NCBI RefSeq assembly: GCF_022867795.2
Contig: NZ_CP107006.1
Span: 1,178,001 to 1,242,000, forward strand
Reading direction: 5' to 3'
Origin: Chitinophaga horti
GTDB taxonomy: Bacteria; Bacteroidota; Bacteroidia; Chitinophagales; Chitinophagaceae
DNA length: 64,000 nucleotides
The position numbers and the translations under genes are program-made. Under the pieces are notes generated by a model. The model saw only the letters and a program-made list of their open reading frames with translations, searched no databases and was not told where the DNA came from. How positions within the stretch are numbered: the stretch's first letter is position 1; every line of letters begins with the position of its first letter. Positions 9,125 through 20,100 of the stretch are shown piece after piece.

Positions 9125-10834
9125 ATGAAAGTCAGATCCACGGTCGCTATTCCTATATGCCTGTGCGTTGGTATGCTCTTTCTGCATGCCTGCGACAAAA
9201 AAAGTTTCCTGGATGAAACGGAAACTACCAACCTGAATGAGAGAACCGTATTCTCCGATAGTGCGCGTACGGTCGCTTTTCTCACCCAGATTTATGTTGA
9301 TGTCGGTTTTGCAGAACATCCTACCCGTTTCGGGAATGGTGGGCTCGACGCTGCCAGCGACGAAGCAGAAGCACAACGGGCAGCTAACATTACCACCTCT
9401 GTGCAGTTCGCCACCGGTACGGTAAACCCGGCGATCATCAGTGCCGATGCCTGGAATACACCGTATTTCAACATCCGGCGGGTAAACCTGCTGCTGAAAA
9501 ATCTGCATGGCGCCCCCATCCCGACGCACATCCGTAACGTGATGACGGCGGAGGCGCGTTTTCTGCGTGCCTGGTATTATGCCATATTGCTGAAACACTA
9601 TGGTGGCGTGCCGTTAATCGGCGATGCCATTTTTGACCTGAAAGGTAAGGTCCCCGGGGTACGTAACACCTATGCGGAATGTGTGGATTACATCGTATCG
9701 GAGTGTGACGCGGTGGCAGCAGCCTTACCGCTTACGCGTTTGCGCGAGGAGTATGGTCGCGCGAGCGGCGGTGCAGCATTGGCGCTTAAAGCGCGGGTGT
9801 TGCTGTACGCAGCCAGCCAGCAGTTTAATGGTGGTAACGTGGAACAGGGCAATCCGCTTACGGGTTACACCGACGCCTCCAACGAACGCTGGAAATTGGC
9901 GAAGGATGCGGCTTTTGCGGTGATGGACAGCAAGGCCTATAAGCTGCATGAAAATAATACGACCGCTCCGGGTTACGGCTTTTACGAGTTGTTTACGCTT
10001 CGTGTGAACGAAGAGTACATTTTCGCCCGTATGCAGGCCCGTAATATCGAACTGGAAAAAGCCTGGCAGCCACCTTCAAGAGATGGCGCCGAGGGCGGAT
10101 TTCCTTACCAGGAATTCGTAGATGCGTTCGTAATGGCAAACGGTTTGCCGATCACGGATGCAGCATCAGGATATAACCCTTCGCAACCTTATACGAACCG
10201 CGATCCCAGGCTGGCACATTCGGTGATCCGCGATCAGTCGCTGCTCATCCAGAACAACGGTCTGCGCGAACCGGTAAATATTTATCTCGGGCCTGATGGC
10301 AGGGGTGTAAGCCAGGATGCTGTTCGCGCCGGTACGCCTACGGGTTACTACACCCGTAAAATGCTCGACGATAACATCTCCGCTAACAATATTCACGGTT
10401 CCGACCGTTGCTTTCCGCTGATGCGTTATGCTGAAGTGCTGCTGAACTACGCAGAGGCCACCAACGAATATGATGGCCCTGTTTCAGAAGTATATGCTGC
10501 CATGGCGCTGATCAGGAAACGTGCGGGCTTATTTCCATACGAGCTGCCTGCCAATCTCACAAAACCGCAAATGAGGGCCGCCATTCAGGCCGAAAGGAGA
10601 GTGGAACTGGCTTTCGAAGGCCACCGCTTCTGGGACGTTAGGCGCTGGAAAATTGCAGACCAGACCGAAAACCGGCAGATGACGGGCATGGAGGTAAAAC
10701 GTAACGGCGCAACGGTGACTTACACAACGTTCCCGGTACGTAAGCATAATTTCCGCCCGGCCATGTATTTCTGGGCCATCCCGCAAAGCGAAACTGCTAA
10801 ATCTCCCGAACTGAAACAAAATCCATCCTGGTAA
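9125..10834 (+). CDS. SusD/RagB-family lipoprotein, not preceded by its own SusC
   Basis: This is a 569-residue surface glycan-binding lipoprotein. The signal peptide ends in a lipobox with Cys23 (FLHAC). SusD signatures include EARFLRAWYYAILLKHYGGVPL near residue 140, RYAEVLLNYAEATNEY, and ERRVELAFEGHRFWDVRRWK near residue 495. The C-terminus reads LKQNPSW. It is clearly paralogous to the SusD at 15389: both share a LTGYT...RWKLA.DAA segment and the same C-terminal blocks. A SusD normally follows its SusC, but here the upstream neighbour is GH92 and the nearest SusC lies three genes downstream. It starts a run of seven plus-strand genes with gaps of 6-25 bases. Its SusC partner could be either downstream receptor. 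Confidence 0.93.
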   Translation: MKVRSTVAIPICLCVGMLFLHACDKKSFLDETETTNLNERTVFSDSARTVAFLTQIYVDVGFAEHPTRFGNGGLDAASDEAEAQRAANITTSVQFATGTVNPAIISADAWNTPYFNIRRVNLLLKNLHGAPIPTHIRNVMTAEARFLRAWYYAILLKHYGGVPLIGDAIFDLKGKVPGVRNTYAECVDYIVSECDAVAAALPLTRLREEYGRASGGAALALKARVLLYAASQQFNGGNVEQGNPLTGYTDASNERWKLAKDAAFAVMDSKAYKLHENNTTAPGYGFYELFTLRVNEEYIFARMQARNIELEKAWQPPSRDGAEGGFPYQEFVDAFVMANGLPITDAASGYNPSQPYTNRDPRLAHSVIRDQSLLIQNNGLREPVNIYLGPDGRGVSQDAVRAGTPTGYYTRKMLDDNISANNIHGSDRCFPLMRYAEVLLNYAEATNEYDGPVSEVYAAMALIRKRAGLFPYELPANLTKPQMRAAIQAERRVELAFEGHRFWDVRRWKIADQTENRQMTGMEVKRNGATVTYTTFPVRKHNFRPAMYFWAIPQSETAKSPELKQNPSW

Positions 10835-10845
10835 ATCTATACGTT

Positions 10846-11289
10846 ATGATCTTTCCTCTACAGAAAGTTGTCCGGACCTGTGCACTATTCCTGGTGCTGC
10901 TGATTACCGCCTGCGAACAGCAGGACATACAGGTGCAGGAGTCTGTTAAAGACATTGCCGGTGCCTGGCGCATCACCAAAGCGGTGCGCAATGGCGTCGA
11001 TATCACTGCCTATGCCGACTTTACGCAATTCAGGATCAATTTCGGCACTAACCAGCAATATACGATCGAGCATCCTATGCCTTTCGTCGTGACGAAAAAC
11101 GGCGGCTATGAACTGAATGATCCGAAGTACCCGTTCCGCATCCGCTTTAGCGAAAATGGCGCAGCACAGCCGCTCAGCTCCAGCTTTACCTATCCCGTAG
11201 TGAACGGTAAAAGGAACCTGGTGTTCACGTTCAGCCCGGGCTGCCAGTCTAACACCTACGTGTATACGCTCGAAAAGGTACATCCCTAA
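10846..11289 (+). CDS. Small lipoprotein, DUF5004-like
   Basis: This 147-residue lipoprotein has a lipobox Cys at residue 23 (LITAC). The mature part opens with DIAGAWRITKAVRNGVDIT, followed by a FRINF strand and several short beta segments. This pattern resembles the DUF5004/lipocalin-like small lipoproteins often placed beside SusD genes in Bacteroidota. The assignment is from memory of the family pattern, not a search. It sits 11 bases after the SusD gene and 21 before the next lipoprotein, so it is very likely co-transcribed and surface- or periplasm-exposed at the outer membrane. A role as an accessory glycan-binding protein is inference. Confidence 0.65.
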   Translation: MIFPLQKVVRTCALFLVLLITACEQQDIQVQESVKDIAGAWRITKAVRNGVDITAYADFTQFRINFGTNQQYTIEHPMPFVVTKNGGYELNDPKYPFRIRFSENGAAQPLSSSFTYPVVNGKRNLVFTFSPGCQSNTYVYTLEKVHP

Positions 11290-11310
11290 CACTACAACCG
11301 CATTTACGTT

Positions 11311-12270
11311 ATGAAAAGATATGCTTACGCGCTGCTGCTCTTACTGGCCCTCATGGCCGGTTGCGTGTTCCTGGAGGGGGTAGATGAACCCACCGGGGCA
11401 CAGGCGGGAACTGACCTTACTTTCACGATGCGCACCCGCATCGACGTGGCCGACGGCGGTCGCTCGAATGTGCGGCTCATCATCGGTTTCCTGGCCCCTA
11501 AAAGTTGGGAAGCTACTGCTAATTCAACAATTACTTACACGACTACTTCTTTCGGCAGCGGGAAAATGGTGCCTGTACCTGCATCTGTCATCGCAGACAA
11601 AGGCCAGCCCTGGCCAGCCGCGTTAAAAGCGCGCTTCGGCATGGGCGGCAACTACATGGTGGATGATCTGGAGTGGGTGGTGTTCTGGACGGAACAAACT
11701 TACAATGTAGCGCAGGGCGTGAAACAGAATATTGATGTGAAGATCGTGACCAAAGCTGGTGCAGATGGCACGCGCTTTAAAACCGGTTACTTCCTCGGTA
11801 CCAGCTCCGAAAACCTGAGCGATGTATTTGGTACCAACAACGTATACAAATGCCAGTTCAAAAGCTGCTTCGAGGTAAGTGGTCCGGGTGATATCATCGA
11901 CTTCTGTAACCCGCAGATCGGCGCGGCTATACCAGGACAGGCGACGGATAATGACCTCATCACACTTAGTTTCGATCCGCAGGTGGTACAAACGCCACTG
12001 GATGCGGTGTCTGAAATTTACTGTTGTGCGAAAGCCTATACCACCGACGGACAAGTGCTGGACGCCTGTACCGCCAATCCTGCCTCTTTGCTCAGGCCTT
12101 TCACCGGCAAACGGTCGGCGGTAACGATCTGGCCACGCGCGTTCTTCAGCGTGCCGGACGGTAAAACGCTCAGCAAAATCGAATACTTCTTTACAGATGC
12201 AACGGGTAGCATTAGGGTGGGTTACGCCAATACGGCCAGTCCGTTCGTGTTCACATTCAAATGCCAGTAA
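11311..12270 (+). CDS. PUL-associated lipoprotein of unknown function (possibly DUF4961-like)
   Basis: This 319-residue lipoprotein has lipobox Cys18 (LMAGC). The mature chain is beta-rich with two Ig-like halves. The first, about residues 30-160, contains LTFTMRTRIDV and WVVFWTEQTYN. The second, about 200-319, begins after a Cys-containing FCNPQIG segment and ends in FVFTFKCQ. It has several cysteines in the mature part (KCQFKSCF, YCCAKAY), more than its neighbours, which suggests disulfides. It resembles proteins annotated DUF4961 beside DUF5004 genes in Bacteroidota PULs, but I hold that name tentatively. By position it would be a SusE/SusF-like accessory surface protein. No enzymatic motif is visible. 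Confidence 0.6.
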   Translation: MKRYAYALLLLLALMAGCVFLEGVDEPTGAQAGTDLTFTMRTRIDVADGGRSNVRLIIGFLAPKSWEATANSTITYTTTSFGSGKMVPVPASVIADKGQPWPAALKARFGMGGNYMVDDLEWVVFWTEQTYNVAQGVKQNIDVKIVTKAGADGTRFKTGYFLGTSSENLSDVFGTNNVYKCQFKSCFEVSGPGDIIDFCNPQIGAAIPGQATDNDLITLSFDPQVVQTPLDAVSEIYCCAKAYTTDGQVLDACTANPASLLRPFTGKRSAVTIWPRAFFSVPDGKTLSKIEYFFTDATGSIRVGYANTASPFVFTFKCQ

Positions 12271-12295
12271 TTCCCTCGTTATAAAAATTGATACG

Positions 12296-15200
12296 ATGTT
12301 TAATCACTACATCAAACGATATATTTTTTCCCTTGCCATCGCCCTGCCCGCGCTATCGGCCTATGCACAGCAACCGGGTGCCTTAACCGGGCGGGTGACC
12401 GACCAGTTTGGTCAGCCTGTTACCGGTGCGCAGGTTTACCTTAAAGGCCAGCCTGACACGACGCGGGTAGATGCGGCCGGTGAGTTTAAACTTGCCGCAA
12501 CGGCCGGCACGGTGGTGGTTATCGCCAAGGGTTACCAAACGATCGAACGCCCTATCCGAGATCAACAGCCATTGCTGCTGCGTATGGAGGATGCGTTTAT
12601 TCCCGCGCCGGCTACTATCCCGGTGTTGTATGGCGAAGCGGCGACTAAAAGTTTGACGGGTGCCGTTGGTACGGTATACACCAATCAGCTGTCGACCACA
12701 CCGGCCACGTTATATGCCTACGCACTACCAGGCCGCCTGGCTGGACTTTACACCCAGCAAACCAGCGGCTTTCGCTCGCCGGGTACTGCCGATAATTTCG
12801 ATATCGACATCTTTGTCGGCAACATTCCCAAATCCGGCGCCGGTGAGCCGAGCGATAATACGGAGATGGGGCTGAGCCTGCGCGGACAAACGCCTGTAGT
12901 TATCGTCGACGGCGTACAGCGCGATGTGTTCTCTATCGATCCTGAAAATATCGAATCGATATCGGTGTTAAAGGATGCATTATCTACCGTATTACTCGGC
13001 CAGCGCAGCTCCCGTGGCGTGTTGCTGGTAACCACGAAACGCGCCAAAGCAGGCAAACCAAGATTGTCGCTTACGGCGCAAACCGGCATACAGGAATCGC
13101 TGAAAATGCCGAAGCCGTTGCCTTCCTGGCAGTATGCTTACTTGCTGAACGAAGCGTTGATGAACGACGGCAAGGAACCGCTTTACAAAGAAGCCGACTT
13201 CCTCGCTTTCCGCGATAAAACCAGTCCGTATACGCACCCCGATGTAAACTGGTACGATGAAATCCTGCGCAGCAGCGCGCCTTTATCCCGCTATAACCTC
13301 AACATCAATGGTGGTGGTAATGTAGCCCGCTACTCTGTTTCGCTGAACTACACCGACCAGGAAGGTATGTTCCGTTCCTCGCCAGGTGCCAGCTACAACA
13401 CGAACGCTCGGTTGAAACGTTACCTGATCAACGCCGACCTGGACGTGGATGTGACAGAGAACCTGGGCATCGGCATGCAATTGTTCGGCCGGTTGCAGGA
13501 AGGTACACAGCCTGGCGCAGGCATGTCCAATATCCTAAACACCTTACTCACATTGCCTAACAACGCTTACCCGGTCCGTAATATCAACGGCAGCTTGGGC
13601 GGTACGAGCAACCTGGATAACAACCTCTTGTCGCAAACGATTAACAGTGGCTATATACAGGATAACAGTAAAGACGTGATGGCGAACATCTCGCTTCGTT
13701 ATAACCTCGGTAGCTGGATCAAAGGCCTGTCGCTGAAGGGTAGCGGCAACATTGCGATACAGTCGGCCAATGCGATCGATCGTAGTAAACGCGAGCTGGT
13801 GTACCGCATGGTGGTAACGCAGGGCGATACGCTGTATGGCAGGGCCGGACAAGCGGTATCGCAACGTAACAATTTCATCTCTGTATTTAATGCACAATAC
13901 CTGTTTGGCCAGTTGTCGCTCAATTACGACCGGCAGTTTGGTGATCATGGAATTAATGCCATGGTGCTGGCCGATCAGCGTCAAACGATTTACAATTATG
14001 ACTTGCCTGGCCGATCTACCAATATCTCCGGTAAAGCCGCCTATAACTATGGTGGCCGTTACTTCCTCGAAGGTGCGTTGAACAGGAGCGGGTACAATCG
14101 CTACCGCCCTGATCGCCAATGGGGTACTTTCTTTGCGGCCGGCGCTGGTTGGGATATTGCCGCCGAACAATTCATGAAAGGGGCATCCGGCTGGCTGCAG
14201 CAGTTGAAATTGAGGGGTACCTACGGTCATACCGGCAATGGTATCGACAACTCCGGATATTACATCTGGCGCCAGGACTTCAGCGAAGACAATGGCGTTG
14301 GTGGCGGCATTTACGAACAGGGAACGGTACGTTCACCTGCACCCGGCTTCCGCGAAAATGCGTTGGCGAACCCTAACATCTCCTGGGAGAACGCCCGCAA
14401 ACTGGACGTGGGGGTAGATGCATCGCTGTTTGGTGGCCGCCTGCAAATTACCGCCGACTATTACCACGACCGCTACGAGGACCTGTTGCAGATCCGTGGC
14501 AAGAGCATCGCCTTATCCGGCGCGGCTTATCCCCCTGAAAATATCGGAACCAATTTATATGAAGGCGGAGAGTTAACGCTCACCTACCAGGGACGCATCA
14601 ACGATTTTAATTACTTCATCACGGCAAACGGTAGCCTGGAGCGCACAGAAGCGATTTATATGGACGAGCAGCGCCGCGATTATGAATGGAACAAACGCAC
14701 CGGTCAGCCCGTTGGCATGTGGTTCGGTTACATAGCGGACGGATTTTTTCAATCCGCCGAAGAAGCGCGCGGTAGCGCTGTTATCGCAGGTTACAAACCA
14801 TTACCCGGCGATATCCGCTACAAGGATTTGAACGGCGACGGTGTGATCGATCAGTTTGATGAAGCGCCGATCGGTACCAATAAACCACGTTTTTATTATG
14901 GCGCTACGCTCGGCTTTTCCTGGAAGGGTTTAGAAGCCAGCATGCTGTTGCAGGGCGTGGAGAACAGGATGAACTATGTGGCCAACTTCGCTACCGAAGC
15001 CGGTTTCCAATTTGTGAACTTCACTTACGGACAGGCCTACGAGCAGATCACCGGTCGCTGGACGCCTGAAACCGCTGCTACAGCCACTTATCCGCGACTT
15101 ACGGCAGATGCGAATTACAATTATAACAAGGCGATGTCTTCCTTCTGGGTGCGTGACGGCAGCTACTTCCGTCTTAAAAACCTGCACGTGGCTTACAATC

Positions 15201-15367
15201 TTCCTTACCGGTGGATGCAACGCCTGCACCTCGGCAGCGTGAAAGTATTTGCCAACGCGCAAAACCTGTTTACACACGCCGGGTACGACTTTATTGATCC
15301 GGAAGTGGGCATCGGGGCCTATCCGATCCAACGGGTGATCAACACTGGTATTAATCTGAAATTTTAG
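12296..15367 (+). CDS. SusC/RagA-family TonB-dependent receptor
   Basis: This is an outer-membrane active transporter of 1023 residues. I place the start at 12296, because upstream in-frame codons lie inside the preceding gene and only this ATG gives a proper signal peptide ending AYA-QQPG. Domains in order: carboxypeptidase-regulatory-like beta-sandwich (about 27-95), plug (about 115-250) with LSLRGQTPVVIVDGVQRD and IESISVLKDA, then the 22-strand barrel. The barrel contains IRYKDLNGDGVIDQFD and ends in GINLKF. There is no STN domain, so it is unlikely to signal through a FecR anti-sigma factor. It is followed after 21 bases by its probable partner SusD (15389) and shares family features with the second SusC at 17115. 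Confidence 0.95.
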   Translation: MFNHYIKRYIFSLAIALPALSAYAQQPGALTGRVTDQFGQPVTGAQVYLKGQPDTTRVDAAGEFKLAATAGTVVVIAKGYQTIERPIRDQQPLLLRMEDAFIPAPATIPVLYGEAATKSLTGAVGTVYTNQLSTTPATLYAYALPGRLAGLYTQQTSGFRSPGTADNFDIDIFVGNIPKSGAGEPSDNTEMGLSLRGQTPVVIVDGVQRDVFSIDPENIESISVLKDALSTVLLGQRSSRGVLLVTTKRAKAGKPRLSLTAQTGIQESLKMPKPLPSWQYAYLLNEALMNDGKEPLYKEADFLAFRDKTSPYTHPDVNWYDEILRSSAPLSRYNLNINGGGNVARYSVSLNYTDQEGMFRSSPGASYNTNARLKRYLINADLDVDVTENLGIGMQLFGRLQEGTQPGAGMSNILNTLLTLPNNAYPVRNINGSLGGTSNLDNNLLSQTINSGYIQDNSKDVMANISLRYNLGSWIKGLSLKGSGNIAIQSANAIDRSKRELVYRMVVTQGDTLYGRAGQAVSQRNNFISVFNAQYLFGQLSLNYDRQFGDHGINAMVLADQRQTIYNYDLPGRSTNISGKAAYNYGGRYFLEGALNRSGYNRYRPDRQWGTFFAAGAGWDIAAEQFMKGASGWLQQLKLRGTYGHTGNGIDNSGYYIWRQDFSEDNGVGGGIYEQGTVRSPAPGFRENALANPNISWENARKLDVGVDASLFGGRLQITADYYHDRYEDLLQIRGKSIALSGAAYPPENIGTNLYEGGELTLTYQGRINDFNYFITANGSLERTEAIYMDEQRRDYEWNKRTGQPVGMWFGYIADGFFQSAEEARGSAVIAGYKPLPGDIRYKDLNGDGVIDQFDEAPIGTNKPRFYYGATLGFSWKGLEASMLLQGVENRMNYVANFATEAGFQFVNFTYGQAYEQITGRWTPETAATATYPRLTADANYNYNKAMSSFWVRDGSYFRLKNLHVAYNLPYRWMQRLHLGSVKVFANAQNLFTHAGYDFIDPEVGIGAYPIQRVINTGINLKF

Positions 15368-15388
15368 TCAGCCTTTAAATAACACATC

Positions 15389-17089
15389 ATGAAGAAAATC
15401 TCCATATTGATATTATTGGCTGTTACGCTGGCAATGGCCTGTAATAAAGATTATGAAGCAGTTCCCCTGGAAGAAGTAACGATCGAATACGTGTTCGATA
15501 AAGACGATTCCCTGGGTACTTATGCGAATAAATTCCTGAACAGCGTCTATCAAAAACTACCTGCGGGTTATAACCGCATCAGCGGCGACCTGCTCGACGC
15601 GGCGTCTGACGACGCGGTGTCCGGACTTACAGGCACCTCCGTCGCCAGTCAGCTGGCATCGGGCGCATATACCTCTGCAGCATTGATAGCAGATGAATCG
15701 CCCTGGAACAATGCTTACGCAGCCATCCGTGCCGCAAGCCTGTTCGTGTCGAACATCGATGTGTCGCCGGTGAAGGAAACATTGGCCAATGGCAAATCGA
15801 TCCGTTACGCCTGGAAGGCAGAAGCCCGGTTTATCCGCGCGCTGTTTTACTTCGAACTGTTAAAACGTTACGGCGGCATTCCGCTTATGGGCGACAAAGT
15901 GCGGGCCCTGGGTGAGGATGTGGAAGTGCCGCGTGGTACTTTCGAAGCCTGTGTGAACTATATCGTGGCCGAATGTGATGCGATCAAAGACAGTTTGCGT
16001 ACCAACCCGGTGATGATGCCGGAAGTGCATAGTCACCGTGCTACTCGTGGCGCAGCACAGGCGCTGAAAGCAAGGGTGCTGTTGTATGCGGCAAGCCCAC
16101 TCTTTAACGGGGAGAATATTGAGCCATCAAATAATCTTACCGGTTACACGACTTTCGATAAAGCGCGCTGGAAACTTGCAGCCGATGCGGCCAGGGAGAT
16201 TATGACCGAAGGTAAGTTTGGACTTGTATCGAATTTTAAGAACGTATTCATCACCCAGAACAACGGCGAAGTGATCTTCTTCCGCCAGGGTGGCGATAAT
16301 ACCAATATCGAAACCGCTAACAGTCCGATCGGTTTGCCCGTTCTTTCCCGCGGCCGTACTAATCCTACGCAGGAACTGGTTGATGCATTTCCTATGGCGA
16401 ACGGACTGCCGATTACGGATGCGGCTTCGGGGTACAATGCGAATAATCCCTATACAGGACGGGATCCACGGTTGACAATGAGCATCTTTTACAACGGCGC
16501 CCGCTGGCTCAATACTGATATTCAAACCTATGAAGGCGGTGGCAGTAAGCCGGGCGGTGCAGAGCCGGGTAGTAAAACTTCTTACTACATGCGTAAGTTC
16601 ATGGGCAATTTTGAAAATGCTTCCCAATACGCCAATACCAGCCATGACTGGGTGATGTTCCGTTATGCGGAAGTGCTGCTCAACTTTGCAGAGGCCGAAA
16701 ACGAGTATAACGGCGCTACCGCGGATGTGTACAAGGCGATACGTGATGTCAGGGCCAGGGCAGGCATCGCCGCCGGGGCCGACGGTTCCTACGGCTTGAG
16801 GGCGAATATGAGTCCTGCCGAGATGCGCGCCGTGATCCGGAACGAAAGGCGTATCGAACTGGCGTTTGAAGAACATCGCTATTGGGACATCCGCCGCTGG
16901 AAGATCGCGCAAAGCGTATTTCAGCAACCACTGACCGGCATGAGTATCCTGCTCGACGGCATGGGGCTCACTTATACGCGGGTGCCTGTTTCCCGCGTGA
17001 CTTTCGCAGCACCGAGGATGTACCTGTATCCCATTCCATACGGCGAGGTAGTGAAGAATGACAATATGCGCCAGAACCCAGGCTGGTAA
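15389..17089 (+). CDS. SusD/RagB-family lipoprotein
   Basis: This 566-residue lipoprotein has lipobox Cys18 (TLAMAC). Conserved SusD elements are AEARFIRALFYFELLKRYGG near residue 145, AAQALKARVLLYAASPLFNG, FRYAEVLLNFAEAENEY and NERRIELAFEEHRYWDIRRW, ending MRQNPGW. It is paralogous to the SusD at 9125 along the whole length. It directly follows the SusC at 12296 and is itself followed after 25 bases by another SusC, so it lies between two receptors. It presumably forms the lid of the upstream SusC. A shared or alternative pairing with the downstream SusC cannot be excluded. Confidence 0.95.
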   Translation: MKKISILILLAVTLAMACNKDYEAVPLEEVTIEYVFDKDDSLGTYANKFLNSVYQKLPAGYNRISGDLLDAASDDAVSGLTGTSVASQLASGAYTSAALIADESPWNNAYAAIRAASLFVSNIDVSPVKETLANGKSIRYAWKAEARFIRALFYFELLKRYGGIPLMGDKVRALGEDVEVPRGTFEACVNYIVAECDAIKDSLRTNPVMMPEVHSHRATRGAAQALKARVLLYAASPLFNGENIEPSNNLTGYTTFDKARWKLAADAAREIMTEGKFGLVSNFKNVFITQNNGEVIFFRQGGDNTNIETANSPIGLPVLSRGRTNPTQELVDAFPMANGLPITDAASGYNANNPYTGRDPRLTMSIFYNGARWLNTDIQTYEGGGSKPGGAEPGSKTSYYMRKFMGNFENASQYANTSHDWVMFRYAEVLLNFAEAENEYNGATADVYKAIRDVRARAGIAAGADGSYGLRANMSPAEMRAVIRNERRIELAFEEHRYWDIRRWKIAQSVFQQPLTGMSILLDGMGLTYTRVPVSRVTFAAPRMYLYPIPYGEVVKNDNMRQNPGW

Positions 17090-17114
17090 TCTTAATGCTA
17101 TCAATCTTTTTGAG

Positions 17115-20100
17115 ATGAAACATTTTATATTATTTGTATTGCTGCTCACTGGTTTTACCATCGCAACGCAGGCGCAGCAAAAAACGATCAGCGGTACGGT
17201 GAAAGACCTGAATGGTGCACTGCCCGGAGCCTCTGTGGCCGAAAAGGGGGTGCCGACCAACGGTGTGATCGCTGATCCGAACGGTCGCTTCAAACTCACG
17301 CTAAAAGGGCAGGGGCATACGATCGTCGTAAAACTGATCGGCTTCACGGCGCAGGAAATAGACGTAACGGGCAAAACTTCCGTTGATGTCGTATTACAAC
17401 CCTCCACGCAGGGCTTGGACGAAGTGGTGGTAGTGGGTTTTAACTCCACCAAACGTATCACCAACACCGGTGCGGTAAGTGCGGTGAGTGGCGCGGAGAT
17501 CCGTAATGTGCCTACTGCCAATGTGCAGAATGCGCTGATGGGTAAACTGCCCGGCTTCGTATCGCAACAACGTTCCGGTCAGCCAGGGCGCGATGCTTCG
17601 GACTTCTTCATCCGTGGCGTCAGCTCGCTGAACTCAGAAGGTAACAAGCCGCTGATCATCGTGGACGATATCGAATATTCGTACGACCAGTTGCAGCAGA
17701 TCAACGTGAACGAAATCGAAAGTATCTCTATCCTGAAAGATGCTTCTACGACGGCTATCTACGGTATTAAAGGTGCTAACGGTGTACTGGTGGTTACTAC
17801 CCGGCGCGGTAAAAGTGGTCGCCCACAAGTAAACCTGCGGGTTGAGTCTGGGCAACAGTCTCCGGTGCGTACCCCAAAGTTCCTCGACTCGTACGAAACA
17901 GCGATGCTGGTAAACGAGGCTTACCGGAACGACGGATTACAGCCGCAGTTTACGGACGAGGACCTGCGCCTTTTTAAAGATGGCAGCGATCCGTACGGGC
18001 ATCCGAACGTAAACTGGTATGATGCGGTGTTCAAAAAACATTCCTACCAGGCGAATACGAACGTAGACGTGTCCGGTGGTACAGAGGCGGTGAGGTATTT
18101 TATGTCGGGTGGTTTCCTCGCGCAGAACGGTTTGGTGAAAGACTTTTCCGATCCACGCAACGAGGTGAATACGAACTATTTCTTCCGACGTTATAACTTC
18201 CGTTCCAACTTAGATATGCGTGTGTCGAAGTCGCTAACGCTTCGACTGGATGTGACGACGCGTTTCGGTAATATCAACCAGCCGCGTTCTGCAAATGTCG
18301 TATCAGAGGTATATAATTTTGAAAAGATACACCCGTATTCCGCGCCGTTTATCAACCCGAATGGTTCTTATTCTTTTGCGCGTGATACGAAAGATGCATT
18401 GCCTACGATCAACGCCCGTCTTGCGAACGGTGGCTACAGCCGCAGCAATCGTGCAGACTTCAACGTTTTGTTCGGTGGTACGCAGGACCTGAGCTTCCTT
18501 ACGAAAGGGCTTACACTGACAGGCCGGGTGGCGTATGCAGGCATCGAACAATATTCCCGTAACCTGTTTCGCCCGGAGGAGCCACCGTCCTTTTATTACA
18601 ACCCGGTCGATAACTCATACCTGCTCGACCCGCGCGGCAACTATCGTTTGCAGGCATACCGCGTTACGGGCAATACGGATAGTTACAGCCGCAACGTGAA
18701 CGTGCAGGCTTTCCTGAGCTACGATCGCGCGTTCGGTGATCATAACCTGAATGGATTGCTGCTGTTTAACAGGCAGAGTTATTCTTTCAAGTCTGATATC
18801 CCTGCCAACTTCCGTGGTTTCTCGTTTAAAGCCGGCTATAATTACCAGCAGAAGTACCTGGTCGATTTCAACGGTGCTTACAACGGTTCCGACAGGTTTA
18901 AAGCGAAGGAAAGGAACGGTTTCTTTCCCGCGGTGGGATTGGGTTGGGCCATTTCGCAGGAACCTTTCCTGAAGGAGTCGTCTTTCATCAGATTATTGAA
19001 GATCAGGGCGTCTTATGGTGTGGTAGGATCGGATGTAACTGATGGTAATCGTTACCTGTTCCGCCAGGAATACTTTGAAGGTGGCGGCTATTCCTTTGGT
19101 GAGAATCATACGAATAATGGCACCATCCTCGAAGGCGACCTGGGTACGCCGGACGTTACCTGGGAAAAGGCACGGAAGGCCGATGTAGGGCTGGATGTGA
19201 ACCTGTTTAACGACCAGCTTTCCTTTACCTTCGATTATTTCTACGACGTACGTTTCGATCAGCTGGTGCGGAAAGGATCAGTGCCTACGATGATCGGGAT
19301 CGGATATAGTCCGGCGAACGTAGCGAAGACGAGCAATAAAGGTTTTGACGGGCAGATCAACTACCGTGGCAGTATACGCCGCTTCAACTTTAACACGGGA
19401 CTCGTGTTCCAGTATTTCAAAAACAAAGTATTGTTCCGCGACGAAGCGCAACCCGCTTATCCCTGGTTACGTGAAACCGGCAGACCGATCGATCAGCCTT
19501 TCGGTTATACTTTTGTCGGCTACTACACACCGGACGATATCCAGAAGATACAATCAAACGCCCACGACAAACCTGCTACGCCGTTAAGTGAATACCCAAT
19601 ACAGGCAGGCGATCTGAAATACAAAGACATCAACGGCGATGGCGTGATCGATAACAACGACCGCGGCCCGATCGGCAGGCCTAACCTGGCCAATACGGTA
19701 TTGGGACTTACCGTTGGCGCCAACTACAAAGGTTTTAGCGCAAACCTGTTATTCCAGGGGGCTTTTGGTTACAGCTTCAGCGTGGTAGGTACTGGCATCG
19801 AAACCTTCCAGAGCCAGTTCCAGCCGATACACCAGGAACGTTGGACGCCGGAGAATGCTGCGAATGCGCAGTTCCCGAGACTGACGAGCAACCCGACTAC
19901 GGTTAACAGTGCACGTACTTATATGTCCGACTTCTGGCTGATCAACGCCCGGTATGTACGATTGAAAACCGTGGACCTGGGCTACCAGATGCCGAGCAAC
20001 TGGCTGCCGCAGCGTATTAACAATGCCAGGTTATACCTGAGCGCTTATAATCTTTTCACCTGGACCAATTACGACAAGTACCAGCAGGACCCTGAGGTGT

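Noticed and set aside
16127..17521. 464-codon open frame on the minus strand
   Set aside because: It lies antisense to the SusD at 15389 and the start of the SusC at 17115, both with strong family motifs. Its translation is low-complexity and unlike any protein I know.
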